The translations under genes and the position numbers were made by a program. From contig JAKOTU010000040.1 of NCBI GenBank assembly GCA_029776155.1, positions 1 to 64,000 of the forward strand: a DNA stretch of 64,000 nt, in the 5' to 3' direction. This document shows, piece by piece, positions 7,950 through 16,827 of the stretch. The stretch is from Bacillota bacterium. Lineage in GTDB: Bacteria; Bacillota; Limnochordia; Darwinibacteriales; Darwinibacteriaceae. Numbering within the stretch: the first letter of the stretch is position 1; each line of letters begins with the position of its first letter. A model generated the notes under the pieces. That model was not told the DNA's origin and searched no databases. It saw only the letters and a program-made list of their open reading frames with translations.

Positions 7950-9653
7950 ATGGATGCGAAGGCACGCTACGAAGCCTGGCTTACCGACCCACTCATTGAT
8001 GAAGCAACAAAAGCGGAGCTAAGGGCTTTGGCCCAGAATGGAGCTGAACTTGAGGATCGGTTCTACAAATGGGTGGAGTTCGGTACCGGGGGCCTGAGGG
8101 GCACCATGGGAGCCGGGACAAATCGGATCAACATCTACACCATTCGCTTGGCTACCCAGGCTTTGGCCCTGACCCTTAAGGAGGGCGATCTAGCTTCAAG
8201 GGGCGTTGTGATCGCCTACGATTCCCGGCGCCTGTCCCGGGAGTTTGCCCAAGCCGCGGCCGGAGTGCTGGTGGCCAACGGTATCCCTGTCCATCTCTTT
8301 CCCGAAGTGGCCCCCACGCCGCTATTGTCCTTCGCAGTGCGCCATCTTCAAGCTGGGGCAGGTATTGTGATCACTGCCAGCCACAATCCACCGGAGTATA
8401 ACGGCTACAAAGTGTACAACGCCCAAGGCGGCCAGATCTTGAACAGGGAGGCGGAGAAGATCAGCTCCTGCATGGCCCGCCTTAGTCTAAGCGAGGTGCA
8501 CTTTACGGCCCAACCCTTGGAACACCCCCTGCTGCGCCTTGTGGATCAGCAGCTTGTGGAGGCATATTACCAGGCCATGCTGGATGCGGTGCCTCCTCTG
8601 CAGCACGCTGGCAGTCTGGGCATCATGTACACTCCCCTGCACGGCACGGGCGGACGCCATGTACCCGAGATCTTGCGGCGGGCCGGTTTTAGCTGCCTCG
8701 GCTGTGTGCCCGAACAGATGGAACCCGATGGGGATTTCCCCACTGTACAATCGCCGAATCCAGAAGATGGGCGCGCCTTTGGGCTGGCCTTCGCCCAGGC
8801 CCAGGAGGACTGCCAGTTGATCCTGGCCACTGACCCAGATGCGGACCGCCTGGGAGTGGCCGTGCGCCACCAAGGCGAGTGGGTACTGCTCAACGGGAAC
8901 CAGCTGGGTGTGCTCCTCGCAGACTACCTGCTGCAGCGGGCCAGGCCCGAACAGCTCCAGGGAGGGGTGCTGATCAAAACCATTGTCACCACCGAGCTGC
9001 TCGAACCCTTGGCCCGCAAATACGGGGTGGAAGTGCGCAACACCCTCACGGGGTTTAAGTATATCGGTGCGCTCATGGATGAACTGCCCCGGGAAGGCAA
9101 GCATTTTCTCTTTGGTTTTGAGGAAAGCTACGGGTATCTTGTGGGTAGCTATGCCCGGGATAAGGATGCGGTGGTGACCAGCCTGCTCACGGCCCAGGTT
9201 GCCGCCTATTATGCCGCGCGGGGGCTGGACCTGGTGCAGCGCCTGGAACAGTTGTTCCAGGAACATGGCTGGTACCAGCAGGCCCTGGAGTCCTACTCCT
9301 TCGCCAGCAGCCTGGAGGCTGAGCGTGCCCGCATGCTGTTGCAGCGGCTGCGGGAGCACCCCTTAAGCGTAATCGGCCAAGAGCGGGTGGTGGAGATCAG
9401 GGACTTCGGCCGCAGCGAGGCGCTCAAGCTCACCACCGGAGAAAGGCTCTACCTGGACCTGCCCAAGGAGGATGTGCTGCAGTGGTTTACAGAGGCAGGC
9501 AGTAAAGTGTCCCTGCGCCCCTCTGGCACGGAACCAAAGATAAAACTGTACCTGGAGGTGCAGGGCCCCACCCAAGCTGAGGCCGGGGCCAGGCTGGCCA
9601 AGCTCAAGGAGGCCTGTCGTGAGCTTATCGCTTCTGGTCTGGAAGAGGGATAA
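7950..9653 (+). CDS. phospho-sugar mutase (phosphoglucomutase/phosphomannomutase)
   Basis: Alpha-D-phosphohexomutase that interconverts hexose 1- and 6-phosphates, supplying sugar nucleotides for wall and polysaccharide synthesis. The 567-residue product has all four family signatures: phosphoserine loop TASHNPPEYNGYK (Ser at about 144), metal loop DPDADR (about 295-300), sugar loop GFEESYG (about 388) and phosphate loop RPSGTEPKIK (about 523). Length and motifs match the PgcA type of Firmicutes. The ATG at 7950 follows AAGGAGG by 8 bases; the in-frame TTG at 7911 has a poorer site. Which sugar is preferred cannot be told from sequence. Confidence 0.92.
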   Translation: MDAKARYEAWLTDPLIDEATKAELRALAQNGAELEDRFYKWVEFGTGGLRGTMGAGTNRINIYTIRLATQALALTLKEGDLASRGVVIAYDSRRLSREFAQAAAGVLVANGIPVHLFPEVAPTPLLSFAVRHLQAGAGIVITASHNPPEYNGYKVYNAQGGQILNREAEKISSCMARLSLSEVHFTAQPLEHPLLRLVDQQLVEAYYQAMLDAVPPLQHAGSLGIMYTPLHGTGGRHVPEILRRAGFSCLGCVPEQMEPDGDFPTVQSPNPEDGRAFGLAFAQAQEDCQLILATDPDADRLGVAVRHQGEWVLLNGNQLGVLLADYLLQRARPEQLQGGVLIKTIVTTELLEPLARKYGVEVRNTLTGFKYIGALMDELPREGKHFLFGFEESYGYLVGSYARDKDAVVTSLLTAQVAAYYAARGLDLVQRLEQLFQEHGWYQQALESYSFASSLEAERARMLLQRLREHPLSVIGQERVVEIRDFGRSEALKLTTGERLYLDLPKEDVLQWFTEAGSKVSLRPSGTEPKIKLYLEVQGPTQAEAGARLAKLKEACRELIASGLEEG

Positions 9654-9660
9654 AGGGGTA

Positions 9661-9703
9661 AACAAGACCAACACCACACCCATGGCGGTGTGGTGTTGCT
9701 TGT
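9661..9703. terminator. long hairpin between convergent genes
   Basis: A perfect 12-bp stem, CAACACCACACC (9669-9680) with GGTGTGGTGTTG (9687-9698), closes a six-base loop and is extended by ACAAG/CTTGT. It lies between the mutase and the HD-GYP gene. There is no long T tract, so termination efficiency is uncertain. Confidence 0.65.
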
Positions 9704-9715
9704 CCTCTCCCGGCT

Positions 9716-10909
9716 TTAGCTGTGCCGATCCACTATTTCTTTAATCTCCTCCAAGTTGGCGATGGCCAGCTCAGTCAAGTCGGGGTCGATGTGTCCCGCC
9801 TCGACGTTATTGCGCAGAATCTGCGCTACTTTATCTTGAGGCATGGGGGGACGGTAAGGGCGTTCTTCCAAGAGGGACTGGGTGATGTCGGTAACGGCCA
9901 TGAGGCGTGACTCCAAGTCAAGCTGGTCTGCGGTGAGGCCAAAGGGGTAGCCAGTTCCGTTGAGTCTTTCATGGTGATACCCTGCCCACTGGGCCAGCTT
10001 TTCCGCACCAGGCCCAATCTCGCGGATCAGGTAGTAGGTGTGGTAAGTGTGCTGCTGCATCACTGCCCGCTGGGCACGGTTCAGGCCTCCCGGGTACATG
10101 AGGATGTCATCGGGAATGGCCAGCTTACCGATATCATGGAGCAGCCCTGCCACCTTGATCATGCGGGTAGTCACCGGGGGCAGGCCCGCCTTTTGGGCTA
10201 GGAACTCCCCTACCTCGGCAACACCCTGGGAATGGTCGCCGGTCCACGGTGATTTGGCATCCACGATGGTGGCCATAAGCCCCGCGAGTTCCTCCAAATC
10301 GTCCATGGTGAGTACACGGTGGAAACTCTGGCGGCCGTTGGCGTACTGATAATGGCGATACTGCAGATCAAGCCAAAAACTAGGGGTCTGGGCCACCTCT
10401 TCCAAAGCCTCCACCACAACCGGGCAGAAAATATCACCTTTCTTGCTGCGGAAATAGGCAATGAGATCATCCACCTGCCAGAGGTAGTAGAGCCCCCTGT
10501 CCAGGAGGATCTCTACCCTGTCGGCCACATGCAGAATGGCAGGGATGGGACGCAGCTCAGGGGAGTAGTAATCATGGTGTTCTAGGACATTCTGGGCGAG
10601 GTCACTGAACAGTGTAGTGGATTTCAATAGCCTCCAGCCCCGGGCGCAGTGGGGTGCCACCCCGTCCCGCACTGGCTCCAGATCAGCCAAGAGCAACTGC
10701 TCCTCATCGGTGAGAATGCCCACATCGTGGAGCAGGGCACTGAGCACCAGTTCCCCCAAATCCCCATCACCTAAACCCAACTTTTTCCCCAGGTGATAGG
10801 CAATGTGGGCCACCCGTTCGGCGTGATCGAGAAACGTCTGCTTGTTGATATCTCCGGCGCGGGTAAAGCTTCTGATGGTGGAGATCAAATCGGCTTCAAA
10901 AAAGGGCAT
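9716..10909 (-). CDS. tandem HD / HD-GYP domain phosphodiesterase
   Basis: Predicted cytoplasmic signalling phosphodiesterase of 397 residues with two HD domains. The N-terminal one has H...ALLHDVG, and the C-terminal one is a true HD-GYP domain with GLLHDIGKLAIPDDIL, a paired HH, and NGTGYP. HD-GYP proteins usually hydrolyse cyclic di-GMP to GMP using a two- or three-metal centre. There is no membrane, PAS or receiver domain, so the N-terminal HD half may be the regulatory part. The ATG at 10909 follows AGAGGTGA; a GTG three codons upstream is within that site. It is divergent from the chromate transporter genes. Confidence 0.88.
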   Translation of the reverse strand: MPFFEADLISTIRSFTRAGDINKQTFLDHAERVAHIAYHLGKKLGLGDGDLGELVLSALLHDVGILTDEEQLLLADLEPVRDGVAPHCARGWRLLKSTTLFSDLAQNVLEHHDYYSPELRPIPAILHVADRVEILLDRGLYYLWQVDDLIAYFRSKKGDIFCPVVVEALEEVAQTPSFWLDLQYRHYQYANGRQSFHRVLTMDDLEELAGLMATIVDAKSPWTGDHSQGVAEVGEFLAQKAGLPPVTTRMIKVAGLLHDIGKLAIPDDILMYPGGLNRAQRAVMQQHTYHTYYLIREIGPGAEKLAQWAGYHHERLNGTGYPFGLTADQLDLESRLMAVTDITQSLLEERPYRPPMPQDKVAQILRNNVEAGHIDPDLTELAIANLEEIKEIVDRHS

Positions 10910-11009
10910 GGCAGTCACCTCTTACAAAGAGTTGGTTAACATTTAACAAGGAGATCCGCCCCCAAAGGGGAATACGGTATACTGTTATGTGTTAAAGGGA
11001 GTGGCCTAA

Positions 11010-11570
11010 GTGCAGCAGAAATCGGCAAGTCTTTGGCAGTTGTTCAGCGCCTTTTTCCGCATCGGAGCCTTCACCTTCGGCGGCGGCTTGGCCATGCTGC
11101 CTTTAATTGAACGTGAAGTGGTGGATGTACAGGGATGGGTAGAGAAGGACGAGATCTTGGATATTGTGGCCCTATCCCAATCCGTTCCCGGAGCCATCGC
11201 GGTCAACTGTTCCATTTTCATCGGCCTGCGCCTGCGTGGTCTGCCGGGAGCCATTGCAGCGCTTCTGGGGGCTATTACCCCGTCCATCGTAATTATTCTG
11301 ATCATAGCACACTTTTTCGCCCAGTTTCAATCGAATCCCTTTTTGCTGCGGGCTTTTTCCGGCGTAAAGGCCGCGGTTATTGGCCTGGTGGCCGCGGCGG
11401 CCTTTAGGGCAGGCCGAAACACCGTTGTAAACCGCTATGGTTTAGTGGCGGCCGCCTGTGCTTTTGCTTTGAGCGTCTCAGGGTTGGTGCCCATCGTGTG
11501 GATCATCATCCTGGGAGGACTGGGTGGCATCATCTACTTCGGCAGGGGCCAAGGGGGTGAGGCGCGGTGA
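11010..11570 (+). CDS. chromate transporter, first half (short-chain ChrA)
   Basis: Single-domain member of the CHR family: 186 residues with the FxxGAFTFGGGLAMLPL signature at residues 17-33 and about six membrane helices. Short CHR proteins work as adjacent pairs with opposite topology; together they equal one long ChrA. They export chromate or carry a similar oxyanion; in anaerobes the natural substrate is unclear. The GTG start follows AAAGGGAG. The stop overlaps the start of the second half by four bases (GTGA), which fits equimolar synthesis. Confidence 0.88.
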   Translation: MQQKSASLWQLFSAFFRIGAFTFGGGLAMLPLIEREVVDVQGWVEKDEILDIVALSQSVPGAIAVNCSIFIGLRLRGLPGAIAALLGAITPSIVIILIIAHFFAQFQSNPFLLRAFSGVKAAVIGLVAAAAFRAGRNTVVNRYGLVAAACAFALSVSGLVPIVWIIILGGLGGIIYFGRGQGGEAR

Positions 11571-12106
11571 TCTTCTGGAAGCTGTTTTTCTCCTTCTTCA
11601 AGATCGGGATGTTTACCATCGGCGGCGGCTACGCCATGCTGGCCTTGATTCAGCAGGAGATCATCGGCCACGGCTGGATGACCCCCGAGGAGTTTGTGGA
11701 TGTGGTGGGCATTGCGGAAATAACGCCGGGGCCCATTGCCATTAACTCGGCAACGTTTGTGGGTTTCCGCACCGCCGGCATCGTCGGCGCCCTTCTGAGC
11801 TCCCTGGCTGTGGTGCTGCCTTCCTTGATCTGCGTTTCCATAGTCACCAGGGTTTGGGAGCGGTATAAACAGGCGCGCCTGGTGCAGAACATGTTCGCTG
11901 GCCTCCGCCCTGTGGTGGCCGGTCTTGTGGCGGCTGCAGCCGTGCTCATTGCCCTGGCGACCTTCAGGTATGTGGAAGGGTACTTAAGCCAGCTCTGGAC
12001 TGCCCTGATTGCAGGGGCCACATTCTATGTGGTGGCCTTTAGGAAGTGGGATCCCATCAAGGTGCTTGTGGGAGCGGCGGTTCTGGGCCTGCTGATTTTT
12101 CGCTAA
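11567..12106 (+). CDS. chromate transporter, second half (short-chain ChrA)
   Basis: Partner of the preceding gene: 179 residues with the same FKIGMFTIGGGYAML signature at residues 9-23, then a conserved GWMTPEEF...EITPGPIAINSATFVG region typical of CHR domains. It begins with a GTG that overlaps the upstream stop. The two halves clearly share ancestry but are not close duplicates. No chrB-type regulator is nearby, so chromate resistance is only one option; sulphate or another oxyanion is equally open. Confidence 0.88.
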   Translation: MIFWKLFFSFFKIGMFTIGGGYAMLALIQQEIIGHGWMTPEEFVDVVGIAEITPGPIAINSATFVGFRTAGIVGALLSSLAVVLPSLICVSIVTRVWERYKQARLVQNMFAGLRPVVAGLVAAAAVLIALATFRYVEGYLSQLWTALIAGATFYVVAFRKWDPIKVLVGAAVLGLLIFR

Positions 12107-12136
12107 AGGTTTGGGGGAAAAAATTGCCACGGGGTC

Positions 12137-12165
12137 TAGTCAAGGCCGGACCTCCGTGGTATACT
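12137..12165 (+). promoter_or_regulatory. sigma-A type promoter of the TetR gene
   Basis: TAGTCA (12137-12142) and TATACT (12160-12165) are separated by 17 bases. Transcription would start near 12172, about 38 bases before the TetR ATG. Confidence 0.6.
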
Positions 12166-12177
12166 TTTTCTGAAGGT

Positions 12178-12193
12178 ATGACTGGGTGGTCAT
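12178..12193. promoter_or_regulatory. candidate TetR operator (palindrome)
   Basis: ATGAC-TGGGTG-GTCAT is an inverted repeat with perfect 5-bp arms, at about +7 to +22 of the predicted transcript. A bound dimer there would block the promoter, so autoregulation is plausible. Not tested. Confidence 0.5.
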
Positions 12194-12209
12194 ATGGGGG
12201 GTGAGCTGG

Positions 12210-12803
12210 ATGCCCAAGCAGACATTTTTCAACCTAGAACCAGAAAGGCGCGCAGCCATCATTGCCGCTGCGGTACGGGAGTTTGCCGAGCACCCCTTTG
12301 AGCAGGCTTCTTTAACCAAGATCGTGGAAAGCTGCGGGATCGCCAAGGGCAGTATGTATCAATACTTCGAGGACAAGAAGGACTTGTACCTATACATTGT
12401 TGACCTGGCCTATGAGCAGAAAAGGGCCTATGTGAGCAGGGCTTTCGGGGTGCAGGGTGACATTTTTGCCATCCTTGATGAGTATTACCGCTTGTCTTAT
12501 CAATTCGCCCTGGATCATCCCCTGCTGCACCAAGTGGCCAACAAGTTCTGGGACAGCCGTTCCGATCAGCTCAGGACCGAGCTGGAAAAGGGGAGGTTGA
12601 GCAGGGCTCGGGATTTTGCCCGGGTGCTCAAGGAGGCCATGGCAGAGGGGATTGTCAATTCCCAGCTTGACCCTGAGGCGGTGTTTTTTGTGTACCACGC
12701 AGTGGGCAAGGAGCTCATTGACCATTTTGCTCAAGGCTGTGATGACCGTTTCTTGCAGCAGGTTTTGGATGTGCTGCGCTACGGTTTGGCAGCCCGAGAC
12801 TGA
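12210..12803 (+). CDS. TetR/AcrR family transcriptional regulator
   Basis: Predicted one-component repressor of 197 residues. The N-terminal helix-turn-helix (about residues 10-55) is of TetR type, with AAVREFAEHPFEQASLTKIVE followed in the next helix by GIAKGSMYQYFEDKKDLY. The C-terminal helical domain would bind an unknown small ligand. The ATG at 12210 follows GGGGGGTGAG; the GTG at 12186 falls in the candidate operator. It is 20 bases upstream of a peptide-type ABC transporter and probably controls itself and that operon. Confidence 0.9.
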   Translation: MPKQTFFNLEPERRAAIIAAAVREFAEHPFEQASLTKIVESCGIAKGSMYQYFEDKKDLYLYIVDLAYEQKRAYVSRAFGVQGDIFAILDEYYRLSYQFALDHPLLHQVANKFWDSRSDQLRTELEKGRLSRARDFARVLKEAMAEGIVNSQLDPEAVFFVYHAVGKELIDHFAQGCDDRFLQQVLDVLRYGLAARD

Positions 12804-12823
12804 TAGGTGAGGGGGATAAATAG

Positions 12824-14299
12824 ATGCGGAAACGTCTAAATCTACTGGCGGCAGCGCTGCTCATGACCCTGCTTGTGGGCGGCGGGGCCGCTGCCCAGGT
12901 TTTGAACATTGCCATTCCCCAGGATCCGGACAGCTTTGACCCCATCCGTACGGTGGCTGCTGCCACCAGTGAGGTGGCCTTCAACATCTACGAAGGTTTG
13001 GTGAAGGCTACTCCGGAAGGGGGAGTGGAGCCAGCTTTGGCCAGTCATTGGGAAGTGGATCCCAGCGGCACCAGGTACACTTTTTACCTGCGGGATGCGC
13101 AGTTTCACAATGGGCGCCCGGTTACAGTAGAGGATGTGGTGCACAGTCTGAACAGGGCCCGGGATCCGCATCTTTCCGTGCGGGCGGGAGAGTTGGATAT
13201 GATCAAAGGGATCAAGGCCTTGGAAAACGGGGTGCAGATCGAGCTCCAGGAGCCCAACGGTGCCTTTATCTACCTGCTCACGGAAGTGTATGCGTCCATT
13301 TACCCCGCGGATGCGGAGGATCTCAGCCGCCGGCCCATCGGCACAGGGCCCTATTATCTGGCTGATTGGCGTCCCCATCAGCACCTGGAGCTTCGCCGTT
13401 TCGATGGGCATTGGTCGGGGAGGCAGCCCTATTTCGCCCAGGTCAACTTTTTGATTATCCCTGATGAGAACAGTCAGGTACTCAATCTCAAGGCGGGTAG
13501 GGTGCAGCTCATCCCCCGCCTAGAGGCGTCGGTGCTGCACCAAGTGGCCAACAGCCCGGGTATCAAAGTGGAGATGTCGCCCATGAATTTAGTTCAGCTC
13601 TTTGCCATCAACAATGCCCGACCGCCCTTTGATGATCTGCGGGTGCGCAGGGCGCTGGCCCTGGGGCTGAACAGGGAAGAAATCCTGCTCGGGGCAGCGT
13701 GGGGGCAAGGGGTGCTCTTGGACAGTGCCCTTAGTCCGGCCATGGCCCAGTTCTACAACGACCAGTTGGGCGAGGTGAACGCCTATGATCCGGAGCAGGC
13801 GAGGAAGCTTCTCCAGGAGGCCGGCCAGGAAAACCTGCGCTTCACCTTGACCCTGCCCGCCAATTATCCCCTGCACGTCCAGGCCGGGGAGCTGGCTGCC
13901 CGGCAGTGGGAAGAACTGGGGCTGCAGGTGGATCTGGAGATTGTGGAGTGGGGGACCTGGCTGGAGAGGGTGTACACCCAGCGGGATTACGACGTATCTA
14001 TCATTGGTCTAGCTGGGCGCCTGGATCCCCACGCCATCTTGGTACGCTACACCACAGGCAGCAGCCGCAACTTTTTCAACTTCTCCAACAGCCGCTACGA
14101 CGAACTAATTGAGCTCGGCTTAAGGGCGCTGGGAGAGGAGCGCCGGGCCATCTACTGGGAGGCCCAGGAGATTTTAGCCCGGGAGCTGCCGGGCGTGTTC
14201 GTCATGGATCCACTGCAGATGGCGGCTATGCGCCAGGAAATACAAGGTTGGCGAAGCTACCCAGTTTATGTGGTGGATGTGGCTAGTTTGTATCAGTAG
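12824..14299 (+). CDS. ABC transporter substrate-binding protein, family 5 (peptide/nickel type)
   Basis: Extracytoplasmic solute receptor of 491 residues. It has an N-terminal signal peptide ending near AAAQVL, without a lipobox Cys, and then the SBP_bac_5 features: DPDSFDPIRT, NIYEGLVK, the YTFYLRDAQFHNG motif, RPIGTGPYYLADW, and VRRALALGLNREEIL. Family 5 proteins bind oligopeptides, nickel chelates, opines or sugars; the ligand cannot be deduced. The absence of a lipid anchor is unusual for a monoderm and would suit a periplasm, but that is inference. It is followed by two permease genes in the same operon. Confidence 0.9.
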   Translation: MRKRLNLLAAALLMTLLVGGGAAAQVLNIAIPQDPDSFDPIRTVAAATSEVAFNIYEGLVKATPEGGVEPALASHWEVDPSGTRYTFYLRDAQFHNGRPVTVEDVVHSLNRARDPHLSVRAGELDMIKGIKALENGVQIELQEPNGAFIYLLTEVYASIYPADAEDLSRRPIGTGPYYLADWRPHQHLELRRFDGHWSGRQPYFAQVNFLIIPDENSQVLNLKAGRVQLIPRLEASVLHQVANSPGIKVEMSPMNLVQLFAINNARPPFDDLRVRRALALGLNREEILLGAAWGQGVLLDSALSPAMAQFYNDQLGEVNAYDPEQARKLLQEAGQENLRFTLTLPANYPLHVQAGELAARQWEELGLQVDLEIVEWGTWLERVYTQRDYDVSIIGLAGRLDPHAILVRYTTGSSRNFFNFSNSRYDELIELGLRALGEERRAIYWEAQEILARELPGVFVMDPLQMAAMRQEIQGWRSYPVYVVDVASLYQ

Positions 14300-14313
14300 G
14301 GGGGAGCGTTTCT

Positions 14314-15234
14314 GTGCAGCGTTACCTGTGGCGTAAGACGGGAGGTTTTCTCCTCACCGCCCTCCTGGTCAGCCTGGCCACCTTTTTCATCCTGCAGGTG
14401 CTCCCCGGGGATCCTGCCCTGCTGATCCTGGGCACGGAAGGCAGCCCCGAGGCTTACGCCTTGCTGCGCCGGGAGCTCCACTTAGATCAGCCGCTGCTCC
14501 AGCGCTATGTGCAGTGGCTGGCCGATTTTGTCAAGGGTAAATGGGGGAACTCCTGGCGTTACTCCCTGTCTGTGCGGGAGCTGGTGGGCCAGGCGTTTCC
14601 CCTCTCCTTTGCCTTAGCCCTCCTGGCTGTGGGTGTTGCCGTTTTGGCAGCGCTGCCCGTAGGGCTGCTTATGGCGGTGAGGCCCCACAGCCCTTTAAGC
14701 CAGCTGCTTTCCTTGGGCACTCAGCTGGGTCTTGGTCTGCCCCAGTTCTGGGTGGGGATTCTCCTCATCCAGCTTTTTGCCGTGGAGCTGCAGCTGCTGC
14801 CCGCGGGGGGAAGGGAAGGATGGGGGAGCCTCCTTTTGCCAACCGTCACTTTGGCCCTGCCCAGAATGGCCATTCTCAGCCGTTTTCTGCGTGCTGGCCT
14901 GCTGGAGAGTTTGGGCGAGGATTATGTGCGTACGGCCCAGGCCAAGGGGGTACCAGGCCCGGTAGTGCTCTTCAAACATGTGCTGCGCAACGCGGCCCTA
15001 GCTCCCCTGACGGCGGCGGGGGTTCAGTTCGCTCAGCTTTTGGCGGGTACTATCGTGGTGGAACAGGTCTTCGGGCTGCCCGGGATGGGCCAGCTCCTTT
15101 TAAACGGTGTCTTCCAGCGCGATCTGCCCTTGGTGCAGAACGTGGTTATGCTGGTGGTTCTGGTTATTTTACTGTTCGATTCTGTGTTCGATCTCTGCTT
15201 AGGTCTTCTGGACCCCAGGATTCGCTATGAATGA
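14314..15234 (+). CDS. ABC transporter permease, DppB/OppB type
   Basis: Inner-membrane permease of 306 residues, the first of two forming the channel for the upstream binding protein. It shows the family start RYLWRKTGGFLLTALLVSLA, the VLPGDPA motif after the first helix, six membrane segments, and the ATPase-coupling EAA loop with RFLRAGLLESLGEDYVRTAQAKG. It starts with GTG 14 bases after the binding-protein gene and overlaps the next permease by 8 bases. No dppD/dppF-type ATPase gene follows. Confidence 0.9.
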   Translation: MQRYLWRKTGGFLLTALLVSLATFFILQVLPGDPALLILGTEGSPEAYALLRRELHLDQPLLQRYVQWLADFVKGKWGNSWRYSLSVRELVGQAFPLSFALALLAVGVAVLAALPVGLLMAVRPHSPLSQLLSLGTQLGLGLPQFWVGILLIQLFAVELQLLPAGGREGWGSLLLPTVTLALPRMAILSRFLRAGLLESLGEDYVRTAQAKGVPGPVVLFKHVLRNAALAPLTAAGVQFAQLLAGTIVVEQVFGLPGMGQLLLNGVFQRDLPLVQNVVMLVVLVILLFDSVFDLCLGLLDPRIRYE

Positions 15235-16051
15235 GGGTGGTGCACCGGTGCGGAGCCGTAGATGGGGAATATTCTTAGTAGGAACGCTCTTGGCCCTGAC
15301 CGTTTTGGGCTGGTTTTATACTCCCTATGACCCCAATGAGACCAGGGTGGTCGAGCGCTTTCAGCCTCCGGGCTGGCCGCACCTTTTGGGTACGGACCAC
15401 TTCGGCCGTGATGTGTTCAGCCGCATCCTGTGGGGCGCTCGGGTTTCTTTAGCCGTTGGTACAGCCGCCGTGTGCGTGGGAGCCTTGGTGGGGGTTGCTC
15501 TAGGTTTGGCCGCGGGTTACTTCGGCGGGTTTTGGGATGAACTGTTGATGCGGGTGGGCACTGCCCTGCAGGCCCTGCCCAGCATCCTTTTGGCACTGCT
15601 CTTTGCTACGATCTGGTCACCTGGTGTGCCCGTGGTCCTGTGGGGGATTGCCCTGGGGAATATTCCCAGTTTCCTGAGGGTAACCAGAAGCCAAGTGCTG
15701 AGCATCAAGGAGCGGCCCTATGTGGAAGCGGCCCGGGCTTTGGGGGCCAGTGATCTGCGCATCGTGCTCCGGCATATCCTCCCCAATGTGGGCTCGGCCC
15801 TGCTGGTACAGTTCTCCGTGAGTCTAGCGGGGGCCATTTTGGCGGAAGCGTCCTTGAGCTATCTGGGCGTGGGACTGCAGCCGCCCCACCCCTCTTGGGG
15901 GCGCATGCTCCGGGAGGCCCAGGCTTTTGGTTCCTTGGCCCCCTGGTTGGTTTTGGCGCCAGGGTTGTTTATCGCCGCAGCCGTGGTGGGCTTCAACCTC
16001 CTTGGCGATAACTGGATTTTAGGCAGGGAACGGCTCTACAAAGGAGAATAA
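15227..16051 (+). CDS. ABC transporter permease, DppC/OppC type
   Basis: Second permease of the peptide-type importer, 274 residues. It carries the hallmarks of the DppC group: the LGTDHFGRDVFSRILWGARVSL motif after the first helix, and an EAA loop with YVEAARALGASDLRIVLRHILPN. About six membrane segments are present. The start overlaps dppB-like by 8 bases. The gene after it encodes an ABC-2 type ATPase of another family, so this importer must borrow an ATPase from elsewhere, or use that one unconventionally. Confidence 0.9.
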   Translation: MNEGGAPVRSRRWGIFLVGTLLALTVLGWFYTPYDPNETRVVERFQPPGWPHLLGTDHFGRDVFSRILWGARVSLAVGTAAVCVGALVGVALGLAAGYFGGFWDELLMRVGTALQALPSILLALLFATIWSPGVPVVLWGIALGNIPSFLRVTRSQVLSIKERPYVEAARALGASDLRIVLRHILPNVGSALLVQFSVSLAGAILAEASLSYLGVGLQPPHPSWGRMLREAQAFGSLAPWLVLAPGLFIAAAVVGFNLLGDNWILGRERLYKGE

Positions 16052-16077
16052 CAAGGTAGGTGGAAAGGGGTGGATCT

Positions 16078-16827
16078 ATGCTGAAGCTTGAGGGCGTGAC
16101 CAAACGCTACAAAGGCGCAGCAGTCAATGCTGTAGACAACTTAGATCTAGAAGTGCGTCCAGGTGAGATCTTTGGCTTCCTGGGCCCGAACGGGGCGGGG
16201 AAGACCACCACAATCAAGATGATTGTGGGCCTTTTGCGGGCGGACCGGGGCAGGATCCTGGTCAATGGCCATGATGCGTTCGCAGAGCCTCTAGCCGCGA
16301 AGCGCTCCATCGGATTTGTCCCCGATAATCCCAACTTGTACCCTCGGCTCACCGGGTTGGAATACCTGAATCTGATTGCCGATGTCTTCGGTGTGGACGG
16401 TGCCACGCGCAAAAGGCGCTTGGACTACTTCCTGGAGATGTTTGAGCTCACCTCTGCCTTGGGAGATCTGATCCAGAGCTACTCCCGGGGTATGCAGCAA
16501 AAATTGGCTCTGACGGGGGCTCTGCTGCACCAGCCACCACTGTTCATCCTGGATGAACCCATGGTAGGGTTGGATCCCCGTTCGGCCCATTTGTTCAAAA
16601 AGGTGATGCGGGAACATGTGAACAAGGGCAACACCGTGTTTTTCTCGACCCACGTGTTGGAAGTGGCAGAGCAGCTTTGCGACCGGGTGGGGATTATTAA
16701 CAAGGGGCAGCTCATCGCCTGCGGCACCATGGATGAACTGCGCGCGGCTTCAGGTCAAGCAGGCTCCAGTCTCGAGAAGCTGTTCCTTGAGCTTACGGAT
16801 GCAGGTGATGGCCATGATGAGGCCTAG
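16078..16827 (+). CDS. ABC transporter ATP-binding protein (ABC-2/CcmA type)
   Basis: Cytoplasmic ATPase of 249 residues that powers the membrane protein encoded next. Walker A is GPNGAGKTT (about residues 36-44), the signature is YSRGMQQKLAL, Walker B is LFILDEP, and the H-loop is in FFSTHVLE. Sequence around FGFLGPNGAGKTTTIK and GLDPRSAHLFKK is of the export-type ABC-2 subfamily, not DppD/F. ATG 16078 follows AAAGGGG. Its 3' end overlaps the permease gene, a strong sign of a two-gene unit. Confidence 0.9.
   Translation: MLKLEGVTKRYKGAAVNAVDNLDLEVRPGEIFGFLGPNGAGKTTTIKMIVGLLRADRGRILVNGHDAFAEPLAAKRSIGFVPDNPNLYPRLTGLEYLNLIADVFGVDGATRKRRLDYFLEMFELTSALGDLIQSYSRGMQQKLALTGALLHQPPLFILDEPMVGLDPRSAHLFKKVMREHVNKGNTVFFSTHVLEVAEQLCDRVGIINKGQLIACGTMDELRAASGQAGSSLEKLFLELTDAGDGHDEA

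Noticed and set aside
10955-10983. Promoter for the chromate transporter genes
   Set aside because: TATACT at 10978 is a good -10, but no acceptable -35 lies 16-18 bases upstream.
11010-12106. Frameshifted single chrA gene
   Set aside because: Each half has its own start and the complete CHR signature; paired short CHR genes are a known arrangement.
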